Assembly (NCBI GenBank): GCA_030340625.1
Contig: JAOPHQ010006259.1
Coordinates: 350,001 to 414,000, forward strand
Reading direction: 5' to 3'
From: Merluccius polli
Lineage: Eukaryota > Chordata > Actinopteri > Gadiformes > Merlucciidae
DNA length: 64,000 nucleotides
The notes under the pieces were generated by a model that worked only from the letters and a program-made list of their open reading frames with translations, had not been told where the DNA came from and made no database searches. Position numbers and translations under genes: made by a program. Of this stretch, positions 1 through 10,504 are shown in pieces. Each line of letters opens with the position of its first letter. The stretch's first letter is position 1.

Positions 1-1142
1 GCGTGAACCATGGAGAGAACAGGACGATCATTGAACCTTTTCTACTCGATTATACGCGGTGAAAGTCAACTCCTATTCCTAAAAATAGACAGAGGGAGGG
101 GGATACGAGAGGGAGAGTCGATATTGAAACATGGCGGTTAGCGTCCATGTTTCTGCCCATCATTTTTTTAAAGTGTTAAACGGTGAAGGTGATATTACAG
201 AGATACAGAGAAAGGACACATGAGTGATAAAAGTGTTTCCAATGGAAGCCACTTTAAAGTGAGACCTCCATACCATAAGGCCACCATAAACCTAATGTAA
301 TGCTTTTTTTAATTTGATAATTCCTCCGGCATACTTTCAAATATCACTTCAACAAGCTGCCGTTCAAGTCAAGGTAGATTTACTCAACGTATATCATCAA
401 GTCATTAATATTCCTTCCTATGAGGGCTTGTTTAACGTGCATGAATCAGATAACAGCCTGCAGAGTCCCAAGTGAGGGGAATTTACCTTTACGATTGCGT
501 ACCATAAATGCACTTGGACTGCATTTGTAATTCATCATCCATTCTGCTTGTAATTCCTAGTGTGGCATACTTTATACACAACACAGAAACACATGTAAAC
601 CAGCCGCCCTTTTCCACACCTAAGATAGACACTTATTGCATTTTAATGGCGGCTGGTCCCATGGGGTGGAACTTCTGGGCCAATTAGCATTGATAGCTGC
701 TACAGTAGTTCAGAGGGAAACGCACAATGCTTCGAGCATGGGAATATCACCCGTGTCTTTAACCTCTTAGCGCTCTGCTCTAGCGGTTAGCCGACTGCGA
801 GCACAGGGGACAAGGTATCAATTTAATAAGCGACCACACAGGAAGTTTAACGTGAACACTGGGCATGAGTGAATTAATTCTGGCCAGTCCCCACTACATG
901 GGACACTTGCGTCATTAGTATGCGTGTTGTGGAATAAAAAAAAAATCACAACCGCATAGTTTCCTCCCTCTCTGCAGAGGGATGGGGATCTTGGGGTCAC
1001 GGGCCTCGCGTATATAAATAGTGCAGATGATGTACAAAAGAAAAAAAAGGACGAAAAAAAAGCCTTTACACAGGTGGGTTTCGGAATAGGGAGTAGCTGC
1101 ACAACAAAGTCACACATGCCTGCATGTACACAGAGGCTCTCT
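1..1142. other. No gene recognised
   Basis: This stretch has low coding potential on both strands; the open frames are short and unlike known domains. It would lie in the intron downstream of the LDLa exon of the minus-strand gene, or hold further exons that I cannot recognise. No repeat family is evident. Confidence 0.5.
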
Positions 1143-1216
1143 CACACACACACACACACACACAGACACACACAGACACACACACACAGACACACACACA
1201 CACACACACACACACA
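1143..1216. repeat. (CA)n microsatellite with CAGA interruptions
   Basis: About 74 bp of CA dinucleotides with several interspersed GA steps. It is a typical vertebrate microsatellite and is probably length-polymorphic. Confidence 0.95.
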
Positions 1217-2067
1217 ACTCCTTGGGGACGTTGGCCACGAGTGAAATGTCAGCATACTTGCATGGCTACCGTTCTTAGCCAGGCATGAGCAAAACACCAG
1301 TATGGCTAGGGTGAAGAGTAACTTTGAAATTTGTCAAGTGTGAGAAATGCTAGCCAAGCATAGCGCTGTGCTACTTTTTCGCATGGCTATCGGTAAGGCT
1401 TGCAGCTGTGACTCCATTAGCACATTTGTACATCCTATGCAGCTTGTTAAAGAAGCACTTTTTGTTCAGTTTTTTTTGTTTTCTTTGGTGAAAGGGCACG
1501 GAGGACGCACGGCATGCGTCAAGGGGCACCATTTGAGTGTTTAGTATTCGCTGAGACAGTCCCTGTTCCCAACGCTGGGGCATAACCCATAACCCCCCCA
1601 CCCCCTGCTACCTTCATCCTGGTCTCCTCTAAGGACGGGTGTTAGATCTGGTATTTGGTTAATCAGAAGGCATCGGAGATAGACTTCAGTGACTCTCCTA
1701 TTGATGACTACTTGTGATCAGTGTTTCTGTTTCCCTGCTCCGCATCCAATTAACCACATACTGTACAGCACTGCATAGTTGCTATGGCGCCTGTATTGAA
1801 TTTCACCGGGTCACAATGTCCGCTTCCATACTACCCCCGTAAATAAACATAGCTGTACATATGTCTACACGTACGCATGTAGAATGCACATATGGTTATT
1901 AAAATATTCTTACATCTGTACATATGTCTTCTAATGAGTTGACTGGAGTTCTTGGAAAGCGGTGACTTGGTGCGGGGGTTTTCCATATCGACGTGTGTAG
2001 GCGACGGCTAGTAGATAAGATCCAAGCAAGTGACACATGCACTCCTTGAATACGGTATAATCGGATG

Positions 2068-2094
2068 GGTGTGTGTGTGTGTGTGTGTATGTGT
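2068..2094. repeat. (GT)n microsatellite
   Basis: A short GT run about 40 bp from the splice donor of the LDLa exon, on the intronic side downstream of that exon in the gene's minus-strand orientation. Confidence 0.9.
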
Positions 2095-2134
2095 GAGAAT
2101 GAGACGTATGCTCGGGAAAGCAGGGTGTACTCAC

Positions 2135-2266
2135 GGCAGACGTCGCCCTCGTCGTCGCCCAGAGGACAGTCCACCACAAAGTCACACAGTTTGTCCAGGG
2201 AGATGATGGGTCCTCGGTGGCAGCTGTACCTTCCCTCCAGAGTGATGTTGGAAACGAGGTCAGACT
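2135..2266 (-). CDS. Internal exon encoding a four-Cys LDLa module (ALK/MAM-associated type)
   Basis: This 132-bp exon is bounded by a good acceptor (pyrimidine-rich tract then TGCTCCAG at 2267) and donor (C|GTGAGTAC at 2134). It begins and ends in phase 1. The translation starts ESDLVSNITLEGRYSC and continues to CDFVVDCPLGDDEGDVC. The four cysteines are spaced C-x11-C-x5-C-x9-C, and the acidic DDE calcium-site residues of LDLa modules are present. As I recall it, the LDLa of ALK has the same spacing, also with four rather than six cysteines, and the CDF..DC form is typical of LDLa modules next to MAM domains. NIT is an N-glycosylation sequon. The exon joins in frame to the membrane-anchor exon at 21920-22313; that joining is inferred from phase, order and strand. 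The downstream exon is outside the window or not recognised. Parent gene not named: an ALK/LTK relative or another MAM/LDLa surface protein is possible. Confidence 0.75.
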
Positions 2267-3339
2267 CTGGAGCATGAGAAAAGTGAAAGTGATAGGACAA
2301 AAAAAGTTACTCTGTATTTACCATTCTGACGCCATCACAAAATCATAGTATTCACCTTTTCCAAATGGATGTAGAAAAAAATGGGTTCTTTCAAATTCAA
2401 ATGTAATAAATGTTAGATTTCGATTTGCACAACAACGTCCTCCATTATTATTTTTTGGGGGGGGTTCAACAATAAAACAATGATATCATGATTCCCGGAT
2501 ATAAAGCCTGTAACTGGCATGACTGCCAAGCACTTCAGCTTGGCACGATCCAATCAAATCCCAATAGATTCGATCACGTTATTCTGATGTTTTGTTCACC
2601 GCAAATTACCGCCTTTACTCAGAAATATTCATACAACGGGAAGCAAGATGCACTTCTAAAGCCATTTAATTTTGAACACCGCATCTCTCACACCAATAAA
2701 AATGCTTGAATAGTGATACGTTCTCACTTGAAATTGCTAAAATGTGGAATAGTGTGCAACGCTGTGTGATTCATATCTATGATGTATGTTAATATAAATA
2801 CTGACTCGCGAGGCCGCTCTGCAATCTTATTAGGTGTGACAGAACTATCATAAATAACCACGCTCAGGCTGTATAAACATATGGCTACAGAATACAGAAC
2901 ATACATAACTCTGGCGTTGGAAAAATAGCGGTCTGCATAGTGTAGTAGGATGTGGTGCAAGGGGAGGATCCCACTTCGTACACACAAACATGCATACACA
3001 CACACACACCTGGAATGCACACGCATACCTACATATATTAACACACAGGATCCCATTCGTGCACACAAACATGCACATAACCACACACACACCGTGACCT
3101 CACTGTTCAGCTCTGACAGTGTTTTCCCATGGGAGTCGCTAGATCCCAGGAAAATTGATTGTGAAATAGATTGTTTGCTTCAGTTAGAGACCATTTAGTT
3201 CCCCAGTACCAACAACCAATAACATATATTATATCATATTTATATATTATTAGTTAGCAGGACTAATAACTACTGTTGTTGCAGTTATATTGGTACTAAT
3301 TCAGCTAAGCTTAGCATTCACAATATGCTTATGGATAGC
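2267..3339. other. Intron sequence, nothing recognised
   Basis: This is the part of the inferred 19.65 kb intron (2267-21919) next to the LDLa exon. Apart from short CA-rich patches near 2985-3090, which generate His/Thr-rich spurious frames, there is no recognisable repeat or exon. Confidence 0.5.
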
Positions 3340-3344
3340 ATAGG

Positions 3345-3740
3345 ATCTTTATCATCTCCATTTCCTGGGATCAGTGTTCACAGTCCTGATGGCCTGAGGA
3401 AAGAAACCCCGTCTCAGTCTCTCTGTTTCTGCTGCGTGACTGCGGAGGCGCTCGCCTGACCGCAGCAGCTGAAACAGTCCGTTGTTGGGGTGGTGAGGAT
3501 CCTTCATGATCCTACAGGCTCTGGTTCTGCACCTCCTGGTGTGTAAGTCCTGCAGGGAGGGGAGTGCGGTTCCAACTCTCCGGAGCCCTCCTCCTGAGTG
3601 GAGCTGCTACCAAACCAGGCAGTGAGGCTTCCTGTCAGGATGCTCTCTGCCGCTCCAGAGTAGGACTGAAGGGAGACTCTGAATTTCTTCAGCTGCCTGA
3701 GGTGGTTAACTTGCTGCCTTGCCTTTCTCACCAGTCTGGA
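3345..3740 (-). mobile_element. LINE ORF2 C-terminal relic (L2/Rex1-like)
   Basis: Read on the minus strand, the segment from about 3731 to 3590 gives a reverse-transcriptase C-terminal peptide (KARQQVNHLRQLKKF, then AESILTGSLTAWFG). This is the widespread fish LINE motif of the form KARQRL..LRRLRKF...ESILTGCITAWYG. After a frameshift near 3560 the relic continues to about 3365 with IMKDPHHPNNGLFQLL and RRGFFPQAIRTVN, the usual end of ORF2. The copy is 5'-truncated and frameshifted, so it is inactive. Clade assignment is from memory of the motif and could be CR1-like instead. Confidence 0.8.
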
Positions 3741-3857
3741 TGTGTTGCCTATGTCAGATCCTCTGTGATGTGGACTCCCAGGTTATTATTTCATGTTATG
3801 TTTATGTCTATTTTGTATTTTTCTTTTCTGTAACATATGCTAGTTCTGTAGTTCTGT

Positions 3858-3886
3858 AAAACTAGCACATGTAACGTGCTAGTTTT
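3858..3886. repeat. Perfect 11-bp inverted repeat with 7-bp loop
   Basis: AAAACTAGCAC and GTGCTAGTTTT flank ATGTAAC. It lies between two LINE relics. It could be chance or the remnant of a palindromic insertion. Confidence 0.6.
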
Positions 3887-3939
3887 GTCTGTTATTCGGG
3901 GGCAGGGTGTAATACAGAGGGTGGGGGGGGGTACAATAA

Positions 3940-4405
3940 TAATGATAATAACACATTTACTTTGCATAGTGCTTTTCAGGATACTCAGACACTTTACAGC
4001 AAGGTCGAGTCCCGGATGGGTTTGGGGAGTCAGTTCCAGAGGGAGGGGGGCGCTGATGGAGAAGGCCCTGTCGCCCCAGGTTCACTGTCTGTTCATGGTG
4101 GGGGGAGCCAGGAGATTTGTATCAGCAGATCGGAGGGCTCAGGTGGGTGCATGGCAGTGTAAGAGATCAGTGATCAGAGGTCAGGAGGGTGCCAGGTTTT
4201 GGAGAGCTTTGTAGGTGGTAAGGAGCAGTTTAAAGTCAATGCACTGTTTGACAGGGAGCAAATGGAGGGACTTCAGGACAGAGGTGCTGTGGTCTCTGGA
4301 GTGAGAAGACAGGCAGCTTTCTGTATGTGTTTGATGATGACTTTGGCAGATGTGCCGTTTAGGGTGCTGTTGCAATAGTCGATTCTGGAGGTGATGACAA
4401 TACTG
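3940..4405 (-). mobile_element. Second LINE ORF2 C-terminal relic (CR1/L2-like)
   Basis: On the minus strand the region reads VITSRIDYCNSTLNG then, after a frameshift, VLKSLHLLPVKQCIDFKLLL and TYKALQNLAPS, followed by AFSISAPSLWN. This follows the common fish LINE pattern ITSRLDYCN...LKSLHWLPV..RIDFK.LLL.YKAL.GLAPS....S.SAPSLWN. Several stops and frameshifts show that it is dead. Its sequence differs from the relic at 3345-3740, so the two come from different LINE families inserted in the same orientation. Confidence 0.82.
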
Positions 4406-4798
4406 TTATAAACAAACAAATGTTCGTATTGTTAATGATCACAATGTGGCAACAACTAGAAATTGTCATAACAAGTGTCAATGATTACATTATAATACAA
4501 AATAAGAAACGTTCCATTTAACAGCACATCCAAGGCCTTACATACAAGTAAAGGGTTGTACCAAAGTGATGTCACCATTACTGTGGCTATTGTTACTTTA
4601 ATAGCAGATATCAAACTTTATATAATTCTGTTGTCTTCTCCTTGCAGCCCAACCCAGGCGGGCAGTTCAGGGCAACCTGATTTGGATAGCTACAAGACAG
4701 GCCAAGGGCACAATTGTTGCCTCAACCAGTGGCCAGTCTATGGATATAGACGTGACCAGCAACAGCAAATTACCAGTGGCACCAGCAAAAGATACATG

Positions 4799-5680
4799 AA
4801 ACCTGCTCAGGGGGGTTTCATGCAGTTAAACCTGGCTGCAATGAGCCTTGGCCATGCCTCAACCAACAACCGGCACTCTGACATTGGACCAAAATCCTAG
4901 ATATGACTTGCCAGATGGTTTGTTACACAGAACAATCTGGGAAGTCATCCATGGAAACTCTTTGGAAAAGGCACTTTTTTTTACTTGGCAGGTGATTGGA
5001 TGAACCATCTGTCTATCATTATCTATCACGGGCTAACTTCAACCAATCAGATCAACGAACCATATGATGTAGTAGGAGAGCGAAAACATCTTTTCCAACA
5101 AGAAAAGTTTTCAGCACCGTTTCACTGTTTACATCTCCAGTTCAACTGATGCTCTAGCACCAATTCTACACTCACCTCTTTAGCAGCCGCCATGAACGAA
5201 CAGACGCTTCTCGCTGTTGTCACACCTAAACCACGCCCATTGCGGTCAGTAGTTCCTCATAGGACGCTGATTAGTCACAAGCGCATAACTTGAAGCCTGG
5301 CAGACTGATCTCCAGAGGGAAACAGAATGTTAACTTGCGAGATCGGGATCACAAGGCTACGTAAGACCTGCTCAGGGAGCCTTTATAAATAAGGACAGCG
5401 CAAGGCCGTTGAACCTGGCTCCAACGAGCCTTAGCCATGCCACCTCATCAACTGTCTGTGGCTCTGACACAGGATACAAATCCTTCATTAGACCTGCTTA
5501 GTGACCCTTTATGAATAAGGACAACACAAGGCAGGTTAACTTGGCTGCAATGAGCCTTGGCAATGCCACCTCAACCACCGTCCTGGGCTCTGACACAGGA
5601 TCAAAATCCTGCACAAGACCTGCTCAGGGAACCTTTATGAATAAGGAGGACAGCACGGCAGGTTAACCCACCTGCCAGGC
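4799..5680 (+). repeat. Decayed tandem repeat of 126 bp with in-frame 42-residue coding potential, interrupted by a MITE
   Basis: Units begin with A(G/A)ACCTGCT at 4799, 5364, 5490 and 5616. The units at 5364-5489 and 5490-5615 are each exactly 126 bp (42 codons). In the same register they read RPA..., then MNKDNTRQVNLAAMSLG and NATSTTVLGSDTGSK. The first unit has an internal deletion (KPAQGGFMQLNLAAMSLG) and the last stops after MNKEDSTAG. Stops are present in the units, so nothing is translatable now. The preserved register and conserved residues suggest descent from a coding repeat. I do not recognise the protein family. The insertion 4900-5362 separates units 1 and 2. Confidence 0.7.
4900..5362. 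mobile_element. MITE-like interspersed repeat inserted in the 126-bp array
   Basis: The interior carries the widely dispersed teleost sequence GGTGATTGGATGAACCATCT followed by ACCAATCAGATCAACG, and ends with TTGCGAGATCGGGATCACAA then GGCTAC. It separates two 126-bp units that are otherwise contiguous in register, as an insertion would. I recognise the family as a common non-autonomous fish element but cannot assign the superfamily. The exact ends and target duplication are blurred by decay. Confidence 0.6.
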
Positions 5681-6062
5681 CTGCAGAGAACCTTGGCTAC
5701 CAGCTCTCCAACACTGGATTCAACCCAGGCTTTAACGCTGGGGGAGAAACAAAGAGGCGATGCTGGGCTGGGCATGGAATGGCAGCTGTACTACATCAGC
5801 AAGACTCCAGGAACTCCAGGCGTCCACCCATCTGGCTGCTCTAAGGTCAACCCTGGGTCTGTGTCTCCATGGTCCAGTGCACCCAGAAAACCGCACAGAA
5901 ACCATCCACCAAGAGGCCCCTGTGAGGGAGGATGAGTGCTTGGGTTCTGAGCCTGAAGCCAAGAAGAAAAGGGCCATGGCAGTCCATCGCTGGTGGCAAC
6001 AGATTTCACAGACGGTTGCTAGAAGCTTGAAGATTCACTTGACTAACATGAGCTCAGCTTAA
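5681..6062 (+). pseudogene. Unrecognised coding-like tail after the 126-bp array
   Basis: Two overlapping open frames follow the array: one reads YYISKTPGTPGVHPSGCSK, the other runs to 6062 with EAKKKRAMAVHRWWQQISQ and then stops. Codon composition here is less AT-rich than in the flanks. It may be the 3' end of the same decayed coding sequence as the 42-residue repeats, with a frameshift between the two frames. No homologue is recognised, so pseudogene status is an inference only. Confidence 0.3.
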
Positions 6063-6090
6063 ATTATTGAATTGCAATTGTAATGACATG

Positions 6091-6125
6091 TAAACACACA
6101 CACACACACACACCACACGCACACA
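6091..6125. repeat. (CA)n microsatellite
   Basis: A run of CA dinucleotides with a single interruption. Confidence 0.9.
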
Positions 6126-6776
6126 CAACCCCCTTGGATACCTCCCTGTCTGAACAGCTGAGATGTAATGTTACCAAAAACATATCCATATCTATGCAAA
6201 GCAGATCGGTGCTATATCTCCTGCAGACGTTAATAAAAACTTGAGGACTAGCAGCCACGTCATCCACATCGTCCTCCATATTTTCATAAGAGAATGACCA
6301 TGATATCACAGACGATTGAGCTCCCTGCAGTTTGCCCTTGCTTTGTATTATGTAGACGTGTTGTCTGTTATGAGGAAGTCGAAGGTGGAAGTACTCAAAC
6401 AGCGTTTGAGTACTTTGATAAAACTGTTTGATAAAACAGTCCTGCATTTATTGTCGCTACACTGGGATTCATCATGTTTCTGAATAACACCCTTTCATGG
6501 TTCTATGTTATTCAGACCAGGTAACCTCGCTGAGATTATGAGTGCCTTTTCACAGGAACAAAGACCTGAGTGAGATGTCAGTCGCACAGGCAATTCATGA
6601 CAGAAAGAAGCAAAGAATACTACCCACCATGAATAATAAATGCACGGGAAAAGATGAAGGAGAAGATGAAAGAACAGGGACAAGGAAATGGGAGGAAAGA
6701 AAGAAACGGAACCAAAGATGGAACAAAGAGAGGAACGAAACATGGTGGAAAAGAGATATGACGAGATAGGGATGCA
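6126..6776. other. Intron sequence becoming GA-rich, nothing recognised
   Basis: This is non-repetitive sequence whose purine bias on the plus strand rises towards the GA microsatellite. The open frames here are Lys/Arg/Glu-rich and follow from composition. Confidence 0.5.
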
Positions 6777-6818
6777 AGAGAGAGAAAGAGAAAGAGAGAG
6801 AAAGAGAGAGATAGAGAG

Positions 6819-6859
<41 letters not shown>

Positions 6860-6887
6860 CAGAAACAGAGACAGAGACAGAGATATA
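6777..6887. repeat. (GA)n / (GAGAAA)n microsatellite
   Basis: About 110 bp of near-pure purine on the plus strand. It produces spurious RERERER and SLSLSL frames on the two strands. Confidence 0.95.
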
Positions 6888-6914
6888 AGAGTTATAGAAA
6901 GTTTGGAAATAATC

Positions 6915-7266
6915 AGAGTAGTGATTAACGATTATTTTCACAATCGATTAATCTAATGATAATTTTTCTGATTAATCGATTCATCATTTAGTCTACAAAA
7001 TGTCATAACTAATAGCAAACACCATCACTAGTTACCAGAGTCCAACGTGATGTCTTAAATTTGCTTGCTTTATCTGACAAGCAGCCAAGAAAAACTAAAG
7101 TATTCATTTGTTGATGATCCAAGAACCAAACATTTGAATTTGTGAAGCATCAAGCAGCAAATGTTTGGTATTCGTACTTGATAAATTAGCTACACGATTA
7201 ATTGATTATATATATATTACAACATTTCTATCGACCGATAAATCGACTAATCATAGGAGCCCTAAA
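6915..7266. mobile_element. hAT-type MITE relic with ATTAATCGATT termini
   Basis: The left end contains TGATTAACGATTATTTTCAC then AATCGATTAATC. The right end contains ACCGATAAATCGACTAATCA then TAGGAGCCCTAA. This matches the very common teleost element whose consensus starts GGGCTGCAACTAACGATTA and ends TAATCG...GCAGCCCT. The interior tract GATGTCTTAAATTTGCTTGC fits the same family. Target duplication was not resolved. Assignment is from motif memory. Confidence 0.7.
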
Positions 7267-8200
7267 TCAGAGTCAGCTATGCTCTATTTTGATTCTCCCG
7301 TTAATGGTTCTAAGCACTGAATTAACTCAATCAGATAAACTGCAATCATAAACAGCAGGAGGGAACTCAGAAGGGGTGAATACTCCAAATACAACACAGA
7401 GCCTTCTTTCTAGAGGCTTCTTCTATAACCCTTGGATATGTGATGCAACGATTTGCCTTGACCTTTCCACCTTGGATACAAAACTGTGGACATGGAGTTG
7501 ATGCACATTGTACTGTACAAGCCATGAGCCACTTACACATATGGGAAAGGAATACAAGATGCTCTCTTCCCTTTATACTAAAAGTATAAAGGGAGTTTAT
7601 AACTTAACTATACTTTATTTTTGCACAACATTGAATTTGATTTTAAGGAATTGTAGTTGTACACATACAAATATGGGTATATTGTTTCTTTTTTCTCCAG
7701 ATAAGAAGGTCTTACACACTACAAAGTAGGACACACATTCACCACTTTTGTTAAGAAGTAAGGGCTGGTGGTTTATTTATTAATCTATTTTCTTTTATTG
7801 GACATTTCCTCAGGGCCTTCCATGGTCAAGTATTTTGCCAGGGCTTTACTGGCAGCAGAGAGGAATCTTAACACGGCGGTGAGTTATCTAATTCTCTCTA
7901 GTTATTTTTCTATAAACATGTGGCACCACGACAGGCACATGACTTCAATAATGAATACATTACATCTGTTTCCTCTCTGCCTTTGTACGACTTGATATAA
8001 ATAGCCCTGCAGTGCTCTTGAGTAGTTGCCATGTCGAGGCAAAGAACAACTGGATCGATTTCCTGTACCGAGCGTGACATTTATACCAGTGAGGGAAAGC
8101 TGGGTTTACCATCCTAGGAACATGCGGCCACGGAGCTGTTCCTTGTCTCAAGGACTAATCCTGTTGGTTCCTGTTGGTCTGTGTGTGCATTCAGTCAGTC
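7267..8200. other. Intron sequence with one strong hairpin
   Basis: No exon or known repeat is seen. A 12-bp perfect inverted repeat with a 3-bp loop lies at 7568-7594 (TCCCTTTATACT / AGTATAAAGGGA). Confidence 0.5.
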
Positions 8201-8330
8201 ATATATATGTTTGTGTGTGTATGTGTGTGTGTGCGTGTCTGTATGTATGCATGCGTGTATGTATGTAGGTATGCATGTGTGTATGTGTGTGTGCGCTGGT
8301 ATGTGTGTGTCTGTGTGTGTGTTTGTGTGT
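8201..8330. repeat. (TG)n / (TATG)n compound microsatellite
   Basis: Alternating TG and TATG/CATG steps over about 130 bp. It generates cysteine/valine-rich and His/Thr-rich spurious frames. Confidence 0.92.
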
Positions 8331-8578
8331 CGCGTACGTGTAACACGTGTGTGATGCATTGCTTCTGCATGGGCGCCGCATAAGGACAGACTGCATGGAA
8401 GCGTCTCACTTCTATCCACACGCGCCTGCTGATTTATTCTCAAAAGAAAGAGAAAGCAGCACAGTAAAGGTAGCGCCTATCTGCGGGATGAGGTATGGAA
8501 ATATATATCTATTTATCTTTTGCTTTGCTGCCGGCAGACGGAGGAGAGAGGAGATGAGAGGAGCGGCGATGAGAGGAT

Positions 8579-8935
8579 GGGTGAGGAGAGGAGATGATGA
8601 GGTAGAGAGGAGGGGAGGGGAGAGGAGAGGAGAGGAGAGGAGAGGAGAGGAGAGGAGAGGAGAGGAGAAGATGGGTGAGAAGAGGATAGGCCGGGACGGG
8701 TGAGGAGAGGAGAGGCCAGGATAGGACAGGAGCGGAGGATAAAGGAGAGTAGGGGAGAGGTAGAGAGGAGGGGAGAGGAGAGGAGATGATGGGTGAGGAG
8801 AGGAGAGGCAAGATGGGTGGGGAGAGGAGAGGTGAAGATGGGTGAGGAGAGGAGGGCGGAGGAGAGGAGGGGAGAGGAGATAAGGGGAGGGGAGATGATG
8901 AGGAGAGGAGATGATGGCAGAGGAGAGGAGGTGAG
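8579..8935. repeat. (GGAGA)n minisatellite-like purine tract
   Basis: About 350 bp built from GAGAGGAGAG pentamer-type repeats, pure around 8605-8667 and interrupted by GATGGGTGA variants elsewhere. One strand is almost all purine, so it may form triplex or G-rich structures. The 100-200 residue Ser/Pro/Leu minus-strand frames here are artefacts of the repeat. Confidence 0.93.
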
Positions 8936-9309
8936 GGACTGTGTCATTGAACTCAAGCTGAAGTAGCAGGTAACAGCAGCCAAACATGGCCACCACCACA
9001 CTCCTTAAATCACTGTTTTCATAGATTGCAAAAAAAAACAAAAAGGAAAAAAGGGAAAATAAAGGAGGAGGTGGGGGAAGACGAGAGTAGAAAGAGGCGG
9101 TGAGGCGACATGGGGGGGATGGATGGCCTGTGGGGAAGCTGGAGTTTTGTTATCCGTGTGCCCAGGAGGGTTTGCTCTTGACTTTAAAGGAGAGGAGAAT
9201 ATATGTGGAGGAGGAGTATGGTGGAGCAGAGAGGAAACAGGATCAGGCAACACATTAAGGCCACTGCGGCTAAGATCATGGTAAACAGAGCTGCTAGTGC
9301 TGCAGCTAG

Positions 9310-9437
9310 TGATGAGTTAAATGCAGAGACCACATTTCGCTGTATAGTACTTGTGCAATGACAGATAAACATTCTTCTTCTTCTTCTTCTTCTTCTTCTT
9401 CTTCTTCTTCTTCTTCTTCTTCTTCTTCTTCTTCTTC
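9310..9437 (+). mobile_element. LINE 3' tail with (TTC)n microsatellite
   Basis: The segment before 9372 reads ATTTCGCTGTATAGTACTTG then TGCAATGACAGATAAACATTC. This is the familiar 3' end of fish L2/CR1-type LINEs (TTTCGCTGTAC...TGTGCAATGACAATAAA...). It runs directly into a pure (TTC)n tract at 9372-9437, which probably grew from the short 3' terminal repeat of the element. Confidence 0.7.
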
Positions 9438-10504
9438 AAAACTGTTAAAGCTGCATATGTTTTTCAGGATTTCGTACACGCACGCTGCAATTTCTACAAT
9501 GTACTGTTAAACGAATACACCAAAACCCAATGTGAGACTTAAGGCTTAAAACGTAAACAGCTTGCACCTTGCATTTAGTATATCACTATTCACAACAACC
9601 TTGTTCCTTTTCTCAAAATGTCATGGAAATTGATGGCAGCAATTAGCCATGCTACAGTCAATAGTCTAGAGGTTAGCAACACTGGGTAGCACGTCTGGTT
9701 CCTGCAGTGGTTAATGGGTAAATAATGAACAAGTAAGTACACTCGAGTCTTATTAGGATATATGGGTGTCATTAATCAATTTTTGTACAAGTCAAAATGA
9801 AACTCCCTGAGATTGCCATGCTTCATTAATTAACACACATTAACACAGGTCCTAAAGTCACACACCTGTCTTTCGATACAAACTTTGCATAACTAACACC
9901 CAAACAGTTTTGCAGGTTCAGTCTGGGTTCAGACAGATTTGGATTTATAAATGAGATATGATTGAGCACTGTTGCACAAGGGGGTCATGCAAAGCAGTTT
10001 GCTCTTTATTTGAATAAGGTTTTGTAACAGCTTTGTGGAGATTTGCCCCTTCATTTGAATACCAACACAGACTCAGCCTTTGTTATTGTGTTTGCACCCG
10101 CAGACAAACCTTGCAAGTGCGCTGAATATGAATAGGCTGAAACATCAGGTGTTTCTCCGCACGAATATGGCTCTCGTTATCTGTCTCAGGATTGGACAGA
10201 CAAGTCAGCCAGCAGCCTATCCCGATAGGCCTAACCCGCTGCTGCAGCTGTGTTGGGGCCAAGCAAACAAAAAAATGTGGAGTTTGCTGCTCGATGCAAT
10301 TCACAGAATGTGTGTGTTGCAAAACAAAACAAAATTAATGGAAAAGCTCAATCAAATGAAGGAATATGAATATAACGTGATGGTTGTTAAAATATCATTT
10401 CAATGCATCATACGATGGTGGCTATGTGGTTTAAATAGACTTCTCCCTAACATTTCTTTTTGCGATTGCTACTACACCAACCCCCCCCGCGCCCCCCCCC
10501 CCCC
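9438..10504. other. Intron sequence, nothing recognised
   Basis: A 142-codon open frame on the plus strand (10080-10508) has no domain features, ends in poly-Pro from a C-tract at 10480-10505, and is not credible as a gene. Confidence 0.5.

Noticed and set aside
8412..9041. 209-codon and other long minus-strand frames
   Set aside because: They are Ser/Pro/Leu translations of the GGAGA purine tract.
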